Part shown: positions 39,065-46,929 of the stretch, in pieces
How the letters are laid out: each line of letters begins with the position of its first letter
How positions within the stretch are numbered: position 1 is the stretch's first letter
Source: Bauldia sp.
GTDB lineage: Bacteria > Pseudomonadota > Alphaproteobacteria > Rhizobiales > Kaistiaceae
Length of the DNA: 64,000 nucleotides
Direction: 5' to 3'
Assembly (NCBI GenBank): GCA_026126025.1
Contig: JAHCJZ010000007.1
Coordinates: 124,001-188,000, forward strand
The notes under the pieces: model-generated
What the model was told of the DNA's origin: nothing
The model's database searches: none
Seen by the model: only the letters and a program-made list of their open reading frames with translations
Translations under genes and position numbers: made by a program

Positions 39065-39981
39065 ATCTCGGTCTCGCTGATCGAATAGCGCTCGACGGGC
39101 GGGGTCACGAGGTCGACGAGGAAGCGCGCGCCGACCGCAAGCACGAGGATGGCGAGGAGCGCGCGGAGCGTCTCGCCGCGAAGCACCGCCGCCGACCGCG
39201 CGCCGAACTGCGCCCCGATGACGCCGCCGATGATGAGGATCAGCGCGAGGATCGCGTCGACCGTCTGGTTGAGGACGGCATGGAGGACCGTCGCCACCGT
39301 CATGGTGATGACGATCTGCACCAGCGACGTGCCGAACACCATCGAGGTCGGCACCCGGAAGATGTAGATCAGCGCCGGCACCACCATCAGCCCGCCGCCG
39401 ATGCCGAGAAGGGCGCCGAGGAAGCCGATGCCGAGGCCGAGCGCGATCAGCGGAATGACGCTGACGACGAGCCGCGAGCGCCGGAACCGCACCTTGAAGG
39501 GAAGGTTCTGCGCCCATTGCAGCTGGCGCGCCGGGCGCAGCGGCGTCGGCCGGCCGCGGCGGGCATTGACGATGGTGCGCACCGATTCCACCAGCATCAG
39601 GCCGCCCACGATGCCGAGGAAGGTGACGTAGAGGACGGCGATGACGAGGTCGAGCTGGCCGACGCGCTGGAGGAGGCCAAAGACGGTGACGCCGATCGCC
39701 GAGCCGATCGCGCCGCCGCTGCCGAGGACGAGCGCGAGCCGCAGGTCGACCGAGCGGCGCCGGAAATAGGACGAAGCGGCGGACGAGGACGACGCGACGA
39801 CCTGCGCCGCCCCGCTGCCCACCGCCACCGCCGTCGGGATGCCGGCGAAGATGAGGAGCGGCGTCAGGAGGAACCCGCCGCCGACGCCGAGCAGCCCCGA
39901 CACGAAGCCGATCGCCGCCCCCATGCCGAGCATGAGCAGCATGTTGACCGGCATCTCGGCGATGGGGAGATAGAGCTGCAC
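39061..39981 (-). CDS. TauE/SafE-family sulfite/anion exporter
   Basis: 306 residues with about eight membrane segments. It shows the TSUP-family pattern of two related halves with GAAIGFVSGLLGVGGGFLLT near the N-terminus and GIGFLGALLGIGGGLMVVPA in the second half. The final helix TLRALLAILVLAVGARFLVD is typical. The substrate is probably a sulfur oxyanion or organosulfonate, but no substrate can be fixed from sequence. Coupling to the TIGR02186 gene by ATGA overlap is conserved in Hyphomicrobiales. Confidence 0.9.
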   Translation of the reverse strand: MQLYLPIAEMPVNMLLMLGMGAAIGFVSGLLGVGGGFLLTPLLIFAGIPTAVAVGSGAAQVVASSSSAASSYFRRRSVDLRLALVLGSGGAIGSAIGVTVFGLLQRVGQLDLVIAVLYVTFLGIVGGLMLVESVRTIVNARRGRPTPLRPARQLQWAQNLPFKVRFRRSRLVVSVIPLIALGLGIGFLGALLGIGGGLMVVPALIYIFRVPTSMVFGTSLVQIVITMTVATVLHAVLNQTVDAILALILIIGGVIGAQFGARSAAVLRGETLRALLAILVLAVGARFLVDLVTPPVERYSISETEI

Positions 39982-40090
39982 GGGCGGACGGCGGACGGAG
40001 GCGGAAGGGGCCGAAGGCGTCAGCCGGACGGCATGCCGTGCCGATTGAGCGCCCCGGTCGGAACCCTGTCAACGCGCCGGCATCGGCAGC

Positions 40091-43000
40091 TCACGCCGAA
40101 CCGCGGAGCGCCTCGAGAAGCGGCAGGTCGATCTCGCCGGTGACCTCCGCGCCGATCGTCGCCTGGAAGGCGCGGATCGCGTCCCGTGTCCGCGGCCCCT
40201 CGACGCCGTCGGCCGGGCCCGGGTCGAATCCTTCGTCGGCGAGGAGCTCCTGGATGAGACGCACCAGCTCGGTGCGGTCGTAGACGGCGGCGCCTTCGGC
40301 CGTGTCGCCCCAGCCGCCCTCGGGCACCGGGACGGAGTTCGCCTCGACATCGGCCTCGGTCAGCGTCCACGCCGAGACGGCGGCGCGGGCGGCGGCCAGC
40401 TGCTCTTCGCTCAGCGCCGCCGCGACATCGTCGCGCCGCTGCGCGGCGTCCGCGTCGCCCTGCGCCGCGGCAAGCGCGAACCAGAGATACGACGCCGGGA
40501 GGTCCTGCGTGACGCCGATGCCGCGGGCATAGATGACGCCGAGATTGTACTGGCTGTCGCGCACCCCGCGCTCGCCCGCCTCGGTGAACCAGCGGATCGC
40601 TTCGGCAAGCCCCGCGGCGCCCTCGCTGGCGGAGAGAAGGACGCCGAGATTGTGCATCGCCTGGATGTTCCCCTGCTCGGCGGCGATCTGGTACCAGGCG
40701 GCGGCCTCGTCGCGGTCCTGCGCCACGCCCTGGCCGCGCTCATGGAGGCTGCCGAGCTGGAACTGCGCCATCGCAAGGCCGCGCTCGCCGGCGCGCTCGT
40801 ACCAGACCGCGGCCTCCGCGAGGTCGCGCCCGACGCCGCGGCCTTCGGCATAGCGCGACGCCACCTCGAACAGCGCGGCGGAATCGCCCTCGGCCGCGGC
40901 CTGACGCAGGAGGTCCGACCCCGCCGTCTCCGGCGGCATCGGGTAGATGAGCGGCGCCGGCTCGGCGAAGGCCTCCGCCGCGTCGGCGCGGTCCGGGCCG
41001 TTTGCCGATGGCGCGAACGCGCTCGGCGAAGCGCCTTCCGACGACAGCATGCCGGCGCCCGCCGAAGGGGCGATCAACTCGACCGGCGGGTCATCCTCGA
41101 TCGACAGCGGCGACAGCGCCTCCTCCTCGGGAATCTCCGGGGCGATGGCGTCAACCGCGGCGTCGCCATTGCGCGGCGGCGGGGGCGGCATGTCGAGGAC
41201 GGGCTCGGGCGCGGCCTCTTCCGTCGCCGGCGAGGTCTGGTCGCCGCGCGAGAAGGGCTGCAGGACCTGGATGACCGCAATGGCGAGGACCACGGCGCCG
41301 GCCGCGATCAGCAGCGTGCGCCGGCCGCGGAAGCGGCGGCCGAACCGCGCCAGCGCACTGTCGCGGCCCTCGGCGTCGGTGTCGTCCTCGTCCTCGGGCT
41401 CGTCGAAGGACCGCCGTCCGATCGCGGCATGCTCGGCCGCCGCGGCCTGCGCCGCGCGGCGCGCCGCCGCGATGAAATCGGCCTTGCGGTCGCGCTCGGC
41501 GTCCTCCTCGGACTGGACCGGCCGGCCCGAGCCCGGCTTCAGCGGCCGGTCCTCGGGATGGTCGGCTCCGATGCGATTCCAGGCGGCGTCGGCCTGCGGC
41601 TCGGGTACGGTGGTCGTCGGCGGGGCGGTGACCGCTGGCGCCGCGGCTGCGGGCGACCCCATCGCCGGCTCGCGCGGCGCCGCCGGGGCGGTGCGGAGAT
41701 CGTCCTCCAGCCGCGACAGGCGGCGCACGATGCGGTCGAGCGTCTCGTGGACGGCGCCGAGCGTGTCGGTGGTGCGGCGGTCGGTGTTCTCGGACGCGGC
41801 CTGAAGCTCGCGAAGGTCCGCCTTGAGGGCCTCGACCAGCGCGGCGTCCGCGCTTTGCGGCGCGGCGAGGCCGGAGAGGTCGCGCACCGCGTCGCGCGCC
41901 GCCGCCTGCACCGCCTCCAGCGATTCGCGGCGCGTGTCGTGCACCATCTCCTCGAGCCGCGCGAGATTGGCCGCGACGCTGTCGAGCGGCACCGGTCCTG
42001 CCGGCATCGCCTCCAGCCGCTCGACCACGGCATCGACCTGCGCGGCGAGCGACGCCATGCCCTGCGGCATCGCCTCGCCGGAATGGAGCGCATCGAGGCG
42101 CTCCGACAGCGCCCGCACCTGCGTGGAGAGCTCGACGATCTGCGCCTGGCGCTCCTCGCCGGGCGGCCCGCCGGCAACCGAATCGAGGCGCCGCGACAGG
42201 GTCGCGATGCGCTCCTCCAGCACCGCCATCGCCGCGCCGTTGCCGCCGGTGCCGGCGGCAGCGTCAAGGCGCTCGGCGAGCGACTGGATCATCTCCTCCA
42301 GGCGCGAGAACTCGGTGCGCTCGCGGTCGAAGAGGCTCTGGCGAAGGCCCGCGATCTCTGCGGCGAAGGCGTCGGGCGCCGCCGCCGCGGCCGCCGAGCC
42401 GGGGTTCCGCTCGAAATGGTCCGCGATCCTGCCGAGACGGCCGAACAGATCGGCGGCAACGTCGGCGCGCGGCGCGTCCCGAAGCGAGGATTCCAGCTGC
42501 CCAGCGATGGCCGCGATGCGCTGCTCCAGCCGGTTGATCGAGCCCGAGCCGGATTCGTGCGACAGCCGGTAGAGGCCTTCGACCGTGTCGCGGAGGCCGC
42601 CAAGCTCGACCTCGAGCCGGTTCGTCGTCTCGGCGAGCGGCCGGGTCTGCTCGGCGACGAGCGCGGCGATCTGCGACGTCATCGACCCGAGGCGCTGTTC
42701 GATCCGGCCGAAATCTCCGATCGCGCCGTCTCCCGCCATGCGCTCCGACAGGCGGTCGATCTCCGCGGTCAGGGCGTCGAGCCGGCCGGCGGGCGGCAGG
42801 CGGTTGAAGATCTGCTGCGCGACGGTCTCCAGCCGGCCGCCATCGCTTTCGGCCGACAGGCGGTCGAGCCGGGCGAGGATCTCGCTGATCCCGGCCTCGA
42901 CCGCGCCGGCCGACGATTCCCGCGCGGTCGCCTCGATCAGCATCTCGATGCCGGCGAGCCGGTCGGACACCGTATCCGCGCGCCCGCGCGCCGCCGCCTC

Positions 43001-43771
43001 GGCGGCGTCGAGCGTGCGCGACAGGTCGGCGATCTCGGCGCGGATCACTTCGGCGTCGCCGAAGGCCGGTGCCGACGCGGCTGGCGCGCCGCGCGGCGGT
43101 GGCGGCGACCATGCCGGCGGCTCGGGCGGCGGAACGTCGATCGCCCGCTGCCGCGCGCCGATCTCGGCGATCGCGGCCTGCAGGTCGAGAAGGGGGAGCG
43201 GACTGAGGGGCGGCGACGTGGGGTGGTCGCGATAGTCGAGATGCTCGTCGAGCGCGGGCTCGGGCTCCTCGCGTCCCATCGTCTCCAGCCGCTCGCGGAG
43301 GCGGCCGAGCGAGCGTTCGAGCCCGGCCACCGATTCCGGCGCGGGATGACGCTTTTTCAGGCCCTCGATGCGCTCGCGAATGGCGTGAAGACGCGCCTCG
43401 GCCGCGGGACGGAAGACCTCCGGTTCCTCGGCGGGGGGCGGATCGAAGTCCGCCTGCGGACCCTGCCGGTCGAGGTCGTGAAGGGCGGCCGCGATTGCGG
43501 CCATCGCCTCGTCGCGTGCGGTTTCCTCGATCGCCGCATTGTCGGGCGGCGGCGGGACGATGCCGGCCTCGGCGGCGATATCCTCCGACGCGACCACCGT
43601 GTCATAGGGGTCGGGCTGGCCCTGCCGGCGGCGCATCCGCTCGGGAAGCTCGGGACCCTGGGTGGCGAGGCGGTCGAGCCGGGCGGCCAGCTGTTCGAGC
43701 CGGCGCTTCAGAGCTTCACCTTCGGCTGCTTCGCGCTCGGGATTTGTCGCCCAAGGCTCGATCGAACTCAT
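40091..43771 (-). CDS. PodJ-like polar organelle development protein
   Basis: 1,226 residues with the layout of PodJ. A long cytoplasmic region (about 1-800) is dominated by coiled coils, with many repeated RLEE/DRLSAR heptad-like stretches (for example ERLDALHSGEAMPQGMASLA). A single membrane helix lies near 817-840 (TLLIAAGAVVLAIAVIQVLQ). The periplasmic part has at least four Sel1/TPR-like repeats around 955-1105 (AAVWYERAGERGLAMAQFQLG, AAAWYQIAAEQGNIQAMHNL and so on). A C-terminal peptidoglycan-binding domain lies near 1165-1225 (VRLIQELLADEGFDPGPADG). PodJ marks a cell pole and recruits polar factors. The call is by architecture; no sequence search was possible. Confidence 0.8.
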   Translation of the reverse strand: MSSIEPWATNPEREAAEGEALKRRLEQLAARLDRLATQGPELPERMRRRQGQPDPYDTVVASEDIAAEAGIVPPPPDNAAIEETARDEAMAAIAAALHDLDRQGPQADFDPPPAEEPEVFRPAAEARLHAIRERIEGLKKRHPAPESVAGLERSLGRLRERLETMGREEPEPALDEHLDYRDHPTSPPLSPLPLLDLQAAIAEIGARQRAIDVPPPEPPAWSPPPPRGAPAASAPAFGDAEVIRAEIADLSRTLDAAEAAARGRADTVSDRLAGIEMLIEATARESSAGAVEAGISEILARLDRLSAESDGGRLETVAQQIFNRLPPAGRLDALTAEIDRLSERMAGDGAIGDFGRIEQRLGSMTSQIAALVAEQTRPLAETTNRLEVELGGLRDTVEGLYRLSHESGSGSINRLEQRIAAIAGQLESSLRDAPRADVAADLFGRLGRIADHFERNPGSAAAAAAPDAFAAEIAGLRQSLFDRERTEFSRLEEMIQSLAERLDAAAGTGGNGAAMAVLEERIATLSRRLDSVAGGPPGEERQAQIVELSTQVRALSERLDALHSGEAMPQGMASLAAQVDAVVERLEAMPAGPVPLDSVAANLARLEEMVHDTRRESLEAVQAAARDAVRDLSGLAAPQSADAALVEALKADLRELQAASENTDRRTTDTLGAVHETLDRIVRRLSRLEDDLRTAPAAPREPAMGSPAAAAPAVTAPPTTTVPEPQADAAWNRIGADHPEDRPLKPGSGRPVQSEEDAERDRKADFIAAARRAAQAAAAEHAAIGRRSFDEPEDEDDTDAEGRDSALARFGRRFRGRRTLLIAAGAVVLAIAVIQVLQPFSRGDQTSPATEEAAPEPVLDMPPPPPRNGDAAVDAIAPEIPEEEALSPLSIEDDPPVELIAPSAGAGMLSSEGASPSAFAPSANGPDRADAAEAFAEPAPLIYPMPPETAGSDLLRQAAAEGDSAALFEVASRYAEGRGVGRDLAEAAVWYERAGERGLAMAQFQLGSLHERGQGVAQDRDEAAAWYQIAAEQGNIQAMHNLGVLLSASEGAAGLAEAIRWFTEAGERGVRDSQYNLGVIYARGIGVTQDLPASYLWFALAAAQGDADAAQRRDDVAAALSEEQLAAARAAVSAWTLTEADVEANSVPVPEGGWGDTAEGAAVYDRTELVRLIQELLADEGFDPGPADGVEGPRTRDAIRAFQATIGAEVTGEIDLPLLEALRGSA

Positions 43772-44170
43772 TCCCGCCCCGTGACGTCCCTTCCGATCCC
43801 TCGGAATTCCCCGCGATTCTGTGCGCGTCGCGGACCCTGCGCCCCGGAGTCAGACTTCTGCGATCATGGTAAACAACGCGTTAACCAGCGCGCGGGGCGG
43901 AAGGATTTTCCTAACCCGCCTTAACAAGGTGTTCCCGGCAAAGGGCTGGACAGATCGGGACAGGCGGGCGCCCAGCTCTTTGAGCCGGTGGCTAAGCGGA
44001 GACGGTAAGATCGCCAGAATGCCAAAGGGCGCCACCATCTCTGGTCGCGCCCCGAAAATCAGAAGGCCCCCGTGGCTTGTCGTCGCCTCGGAGGCCCTGC
44101 TGCCTCCCCGAAGGAGACAGTCTCAAAGCCCGATGCTTACGCAGAGCGGGTACCGGCGAAATATGGAGTC
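43772..44170. promoter_or_regulatory. podJ-like upstream region with CtrA-like box and GANTC sites
   Basis: About 400 bp with no convincing gene. A TAAA-N7-TTAA element (GTAAACAACGCGTTAAC, 43869-43885) resembles a CtrA box and lies about 100 bp before the podJ-like ATG. Two GANTC sites (GATTC 43815, GAGTC 43847) lie between it and the gene. In Caulobacter, podJ is cell-cycle-controlled. From about 43930 towards 44170 the sequence is nondescript and slightly lower in GC. No terminator for the pemK-like gene is recognised. Confidence 0.5.
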
Positions 44171-44596
44171 CTAGAGACTCGGGGTCAAGTGACCGAGGTG
44201 GAGAGCTTCAAGGATGCAAGCCTGGATCGCTTTCAAGTCGGCTCGGGGGATGACCAGTTGAAGATACTTGCGCTTGCCGTGTGGTCCCCTGCCAATTCCG
44301 ATCAGGTGGAGCCGGTGGAATGCCACCGTCGCCAGCATGTCCGCCTTCACCCAGCATTCCGGTGAGTTCCACGGCTTCGGAAGAGGTGGATCAAAGACGA
44401 TCTTGTGGTGATACGCCTCCACTTTCCTGGGCTCGGTCGTGCTAAGGGGAACGACGGTGCAAAGGCCGTCACGAGAGCGCAGACGCGGGGTCACGACAAC
44501 GACTGGCCGCCGCTTCACCATCTCGGGTTCTTTGAACCCTGGCTCATAGGCGCAGAGAAGCACGGTCCCCTGCCGGGGATGAAATGTGAGCGGCAT
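44171..44596 (-). CDS. PemK/MazF-family toxin, orphan
   Basis: 141 residues from the ATG at 44596 (MPLTFHPRQGTVLLCAYEPG). The MazF fold is evident: RQGTVLLCAYEPGFKEPEM, KRRPVVVVTPRLRSRDGLCT, VVPLSTTEPRKVEAYHHKIV and CWVKADMLATVAFHRLHLIG. MazF-type toxins are mRNA interferases. No antitoxin reading frame is visible within 400 bp on either strand, so it may be an orphan, or its antitoxin may be encoded elsewhere. It is divergent from the Ntn hydrolase, separated by a nested palindrome. Its base composition is lower in GC than the flanking core genes, suggesting transfer. Confidence 0.85.
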   Translation of the reverse strand: MPLTFHPRQGTVLLCAYEPGFKEPEMVKRRPVVVVTPRLRSRDGLCTVVPLSTTEPRKVEAYHHKIVFDPPLPKPWNSPECWVKADMLATVAFHRLHLIGIGRGPHGKRKYLQLVIPRADLKAIQACILEALHLGHLTPSL

Positions 44597-44653
44597 GGGG
44601 ATGATCTTCTCAAGACTACAGCTCGGCAATTCTTGACAGATTCTACCGGGCGA

Positions 44654-44704
44654 GGGAAAGACAGCGCTAGGGATATTTTCCCAGTATTGTCTTTCCCGTA
44701 CCCA
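44654..44704. promoter_or_regulatory. Nested palindrome at the left end of the IS1595-like element
   Basis: GGGAAAGACA (44654-44663) and its exact complement TGTCTTTCCC (44688-44697) enclose a concentric near-palindrome GGGATATTTTCCC. Reading right from 44669 resembles the right end of the element, and so does reading left from 44682 (identical over GGAAAATATCCCTA). It lies between the divergent pemK-like and Ntn hydrolase genes. It can be read as two abutting inverted-repeat ends or as an operator. Confidence 0.6.
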
Positions 44705-44801
44705 GTCAATATCCTCTGATGGTCGGGGGTGAGTCATGACCCGGCCCCGTCCCCTTCCGACGCGCCACCCAACCTCACCGGCGCGCAAGAGGATCGAACC
44801 A

Positions 44802-45692
44802 TTGACCATCTGTATTGCGGCTAGATCGGATGACTCTCTGCTGCTGGCGTCTGATCGAATGCTGACTGGTGCTGACCTCCAGTTTGAGCCGCCCCGCACC
44901 AAAATTATTCAGATCACACCATCAATATTTTTGATGGGAGCGGGGGACGTAACTTTCCAGACTACAATTGTTCGGGCCGTGATGCTTAGGGTACAAAGGA
45001 TAATTGCTGTAAAACCCAATGAGTGGGTGAATGTTGCGGAGGTCGTCCGTTCCTACGTCAATGAATGGAACGCGCTAAAGGCTCAGATGGCCGAAAGCGC
45101 GATATTGGCGCCCCTTGGAATAAATAACGAACTATTTATTGATCGTCAGCGTGACTTTGCGACGGAAGTTGCTCGTGATATTGTCGAGCGCCTAGAGAGA
45201 TTTCCAGTTCCTGAATGTTCTGCGATTATCGCTGGGAAGGATAGCACATCCACTCAAATATTTACGATCGTGAACAATGAGGTTACCGACCAGCAGTCTA
45301 TTGGCTTCGCCTGCATCGGCGTGGGATCGCGGCACGCTGAATCCGAGTTTATGCTGAACAGATATACGTGGAATACACCATTGGCTCAGGCGTTGTTACA
45401 CACTTACGTCGCTAAGAAGAAGGCAGAGGTGGCACCGGGAGTCGGAACGCACACGGACATGGTTATAGTAGGTCCGAGCCTTGGCCAGTCGAACCCAATA
45501 GGTGATAACGCTGTATCACTGCTTGACAGCCAGTACCGGCAGCTCTTGGAGGCGGAGCAGACGGCAAGAGCGAAAACCCTGAGTAACGTGCAGAGCTATC
45601 TTGATGACTTGCTTCGCAAAGCAAGCGAGCAGGCAAATGCCGCCGCACCGGTTGAGACCCAAGCTACTGGCGACGGAGCGGCTGGTGTTTAA
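44802..45692 (+). CDS. Proteasome-like N-terminal-nucleophile (Ntn) hydrolase, HslV/Anbu-like
   Basis: 296 residues. I chose the TTG at 44802, preceded at 8 bases by AAGAGGA, over the upstream ATG at 44736. The product then reads Met-Thr-Ile-Cys-Ile. Removal of Met leaves Thr1, with Asp17 (LLLASDR), Lys33 (PPRTKII) and Gly47 (LMGAGD) at exactly the proteasome/HslV spacing. The later blocks CSAIIAGKDSTSTQIFTIVN and GFACIGVGSRHAESEF match HslV's ITG..., AIGSGG segment. A 60-residue charged tail (from about 235) follows and has no HslV equivalent. No HslU-like ATPase is nearby. It probably acts as a self-compartmentalised or regulatory peptidase. AT-rich codon use differs from the core genome. 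It is likely a mobile-element passenger. Confidence 0.8.
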   Translation: MTICIAARSDDSLLLASDRMLTGADLQFEPPRTKIIQITPSIFLMGAGDVTFQTTIVRAVMLRVQRIIAVKPNEWVNVAEVVRSYVNEWNALKAQMAESAILAPLGINNELFIDRQRDFATEVARDIVERLERFPVPECSAIIAGKDSTSTQIFTIVNNEVTDQQSIGFACIGVGSRHAESEFMLNRYTWNTPLAQALLHTYVAKKKAEVAPGVGTHTDMVIVGPSLGQSNPIGDNAVSLLDSQYRQLLEAEQTARAKTLSNVQSYLDDLLRKASEQANAAAPVETQATGDGAAGV

Positions 45693-45874
45693 GAACGCTT
45701 CTTTGGCGTGACTACCGAGGCGAACAAAGTGTCGAATTCATCCTTGGTGACGCCCGCAGCGCCGGCGGCTTCTATGAACCGCTCGCGCTGGGGCTTTTCG
45801 TCTTTCGGCGCTTTCTTCGCGGCCTTCTTGGGGGCCGGTTTCTTAGCGCCGCCAGCTTTGGGCTTCTGAGCCAT
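45689..45874 (-). CDS. Small lysine-rich protein of the IS1595 element
   Basis: 61 residues. A basic N-terminal half (AGGAKKPAPKKAAKKAPKD) is followed by a helical acidic half ERFIEAAGAAGVTKDEFDTL. Its 3' end overlaps the Ntn hydrolase by four bases, convergent. It starts 12 bp after the transposase stop on the same strand, and similar short basic proteins are, in my recollection, common beside IS1595 transposases. A DNA-binding accessory role is possible; no family was recognised. Confidence 0.6.
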   Translation of the reverse strand: MAQKPKAGGAKKPAPKKAAKKAPKDEKPQRERFIEAAGAAGVTKDEFDTLFASVVTPKKRS

Positions 45875-45886
45875 CCGGGTGCCCCG

Positions 45887-46837
45887 CTAAACGACCGCCC
45901 GATAGGTGAGGCGCTTCCCGACAATGCCTTTGATCGCCGCGTCGGCGCGGGCGGTGTCGTTCACCCCGAGCGCGATGCGATGGTTGTACCGGAAGTCGAA
46001 TTCCGCGAGGTAGCGGTGGAGATGCTTCTCAGCGCAGTGTTGATAGACGCCAACCATGCCGCGCTTGAGGATCGAGAACACGCCTTCCACGGTGTTGGTG
46101 TGGATCGAGCGGCCCGGCTCGTAGCGGACGTACTCACCGACCGAATGCTTCACGGTGTCATGGCTGGCGACGTTGCCGCGCATGTCGTTGTAGATGCGGC
46201 TTTCGTCGGTGTGAACGCAAGCCTCGCGGGCGATGTTGTCGCGAACGATGTTGTTTACGGTCGCCTTGTCCGCGTTCTCGACATGGAAGGAACGGACCGA
46301 ACCGCCACGCTCGACCAGCGAGATGACCGCGAGCTTCTGAGCCGCCTTGCCGCCCTTGATGAAGGGCTGGCCGGAGGTGCGCATGGTGCGCTTTTCCTTC
46401 CGCTTTCCGATGTAGGTCTCGTCGGCCTCAACGATGCCGCCTGAGCCGCCCATGGGAGCGAGCGAGCCGGAGCGCATCGCCTCACGGATGCGGTGCGACA
46501 TGAACCACGCGGCCTTCAGGGTGATCCCGAGAATGCGGTGTAGCTGGTTGGTGCTGATGCCCTTCTTGGACGATGACAGAAGGGCGATGCCCTGCAACCA
46601 GATGTGCATCGGGATGTGGCTCGACTCGAACACGGTCCCGACCTTCACGGTGAAGGGCTTGCGGCACTGGTAGCACTTGTAGGTGCCGAGCCGGGTGGAC
46701 TTGCCCTTCAACGCACCGATCCTCTCCACGCCGCCGCAGTGCGGGCACACAGGGCCGTTCGGCCATACGCGCTTCTCTACGAAGGCGAAGGCAGCGGCTT
46801 CATCGTGAAAGTGCTTGGCGGAAAGGACGGACGACAT
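45887..46837 (-). CDS. IS1595-family transposase
   Basis: 316 residues beginning MSSVLSAKHFHDEAAAFAFV. A zinc-ribbon N-terminus has two CxxC pairs (VCPHCGGVERI and YKCYQCRKPF). An RNase-H-like domain follows with IVEADETYIGKRKEKR (first Asp), HTDESRIYND (second) and a final Asn/Glu region HTNTVEGVFSILKRGM. Those blocks are typical of the ISPna2-like branch of the IS1595 family. The reading frame is intact, with no frameshift, so the element may be active. The start codon is 41 bp from the right inverted repeat. Confidence 0.93.
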   Translation of the reverse strand: MSSVLSAKHFHDEAAAFAFVEKRVWPNGPVCPHCGGVERIGALKGKSTRLGTYKCYQCRKPFTVKVGTVFESSHIPMHIWLQGIALLSSSKKGISTNQLHRILGITLKAAWFMSHRIREAMRSGSLAPMGGSGGIVEADETYIGKRKEKRTMRTSGQPFIKGGKAAQKLAVISLVERGGSVRSFHVENADKATVNNIVRDNIAREACVHTDESRIYNDMRGNVASHDTVKHSVGEYVRYEPGRSIHTNTVEGVFSILKRGMVGVYQHCAEKHLHRYLAEFDFRYNHRIALGVNDTARADAAIKGIVGKRLTYRAVV

Positions 46838-46877
46838 GGTTAAACCCTCTTTGTGAGCTTGACTCTAGCGGGTCCGT

Positions 46878-46913
46878 TGGGTACGTCAAGGATAATATTA
46901 GGGATATTTTCCT
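46878..46913. repeat. Right inverted-repeat-like end of the IS1595-like element
   Basis: Read on the minus strand from 46913: AGGAAAATATCCCTAATATT, then ATCCTTGACGTACCCA. The segment 46889-46913 is itself a near-palindrome. It includes TAGGGATATTTTCC (46899-46912), which is identical to 44668-44681. It lies 17 bp before the ATG of the S24 repressor and 41 bp before the transposase start. Confidence 0.6.
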
Positions 46914-46929
46914 CGGGAGCGGACGCGCG

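Larger units (their letters stand above)
44669..46913. mobile_element. Putative IS1595-family element with passenger genes (2,245 bp)
   Basis: Bounded by inverted-repeat-like ends: 44669-44704 reading inwards, and the complement of 46878-46913. The two agree at about 26 of 36 positions (both starting AGG and ending CGTACCCA at the same spacing). Inside are a proteasome-like Ntn hydrolase (plus strand), a small Lys-rich protein (minus) and an IS1595-type transposase (minus) whose start is 41 bp inside the right end. Interior GC is visibly lower than in surrounding genes. An 8-bp target duplication, expected for this family, was not found with these boundaries, so the exact ends are uncertain. 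Confidence 0.55.

Noticed and set aside
40652-43924. Very long open frame on the plus strand opposite the podJ-like gene
   Set aside because: It has over 1,000 codons only because of high GC and the coiled-coil codon pattern of the real gene; no motif, signal or ribosome binding site supports it.
43850-44038. 62-codon minus-strand frame upstream of the podJ-like gene
   Set aside because: No ribosome binding site, no motif, and it covers the CtrA-like box region.
44736-44801. ATG start for the Ntn hydrolase
   Set aside because: It would put 23 residues before Thr1. The TTG at 44802 has a well-spaced AAGAGGA and gives the catalytic N-terminus.
44144-46922. GAGCGG at both 44144-44149 and 46917-46922 as a target duplication enclosing pemK and the IS1595 genes
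   Set aside because: Only six identical bases, found by looking for them; the sequence next to the left copy matches the right end poorly. Kept only as a weak alternative boundary.
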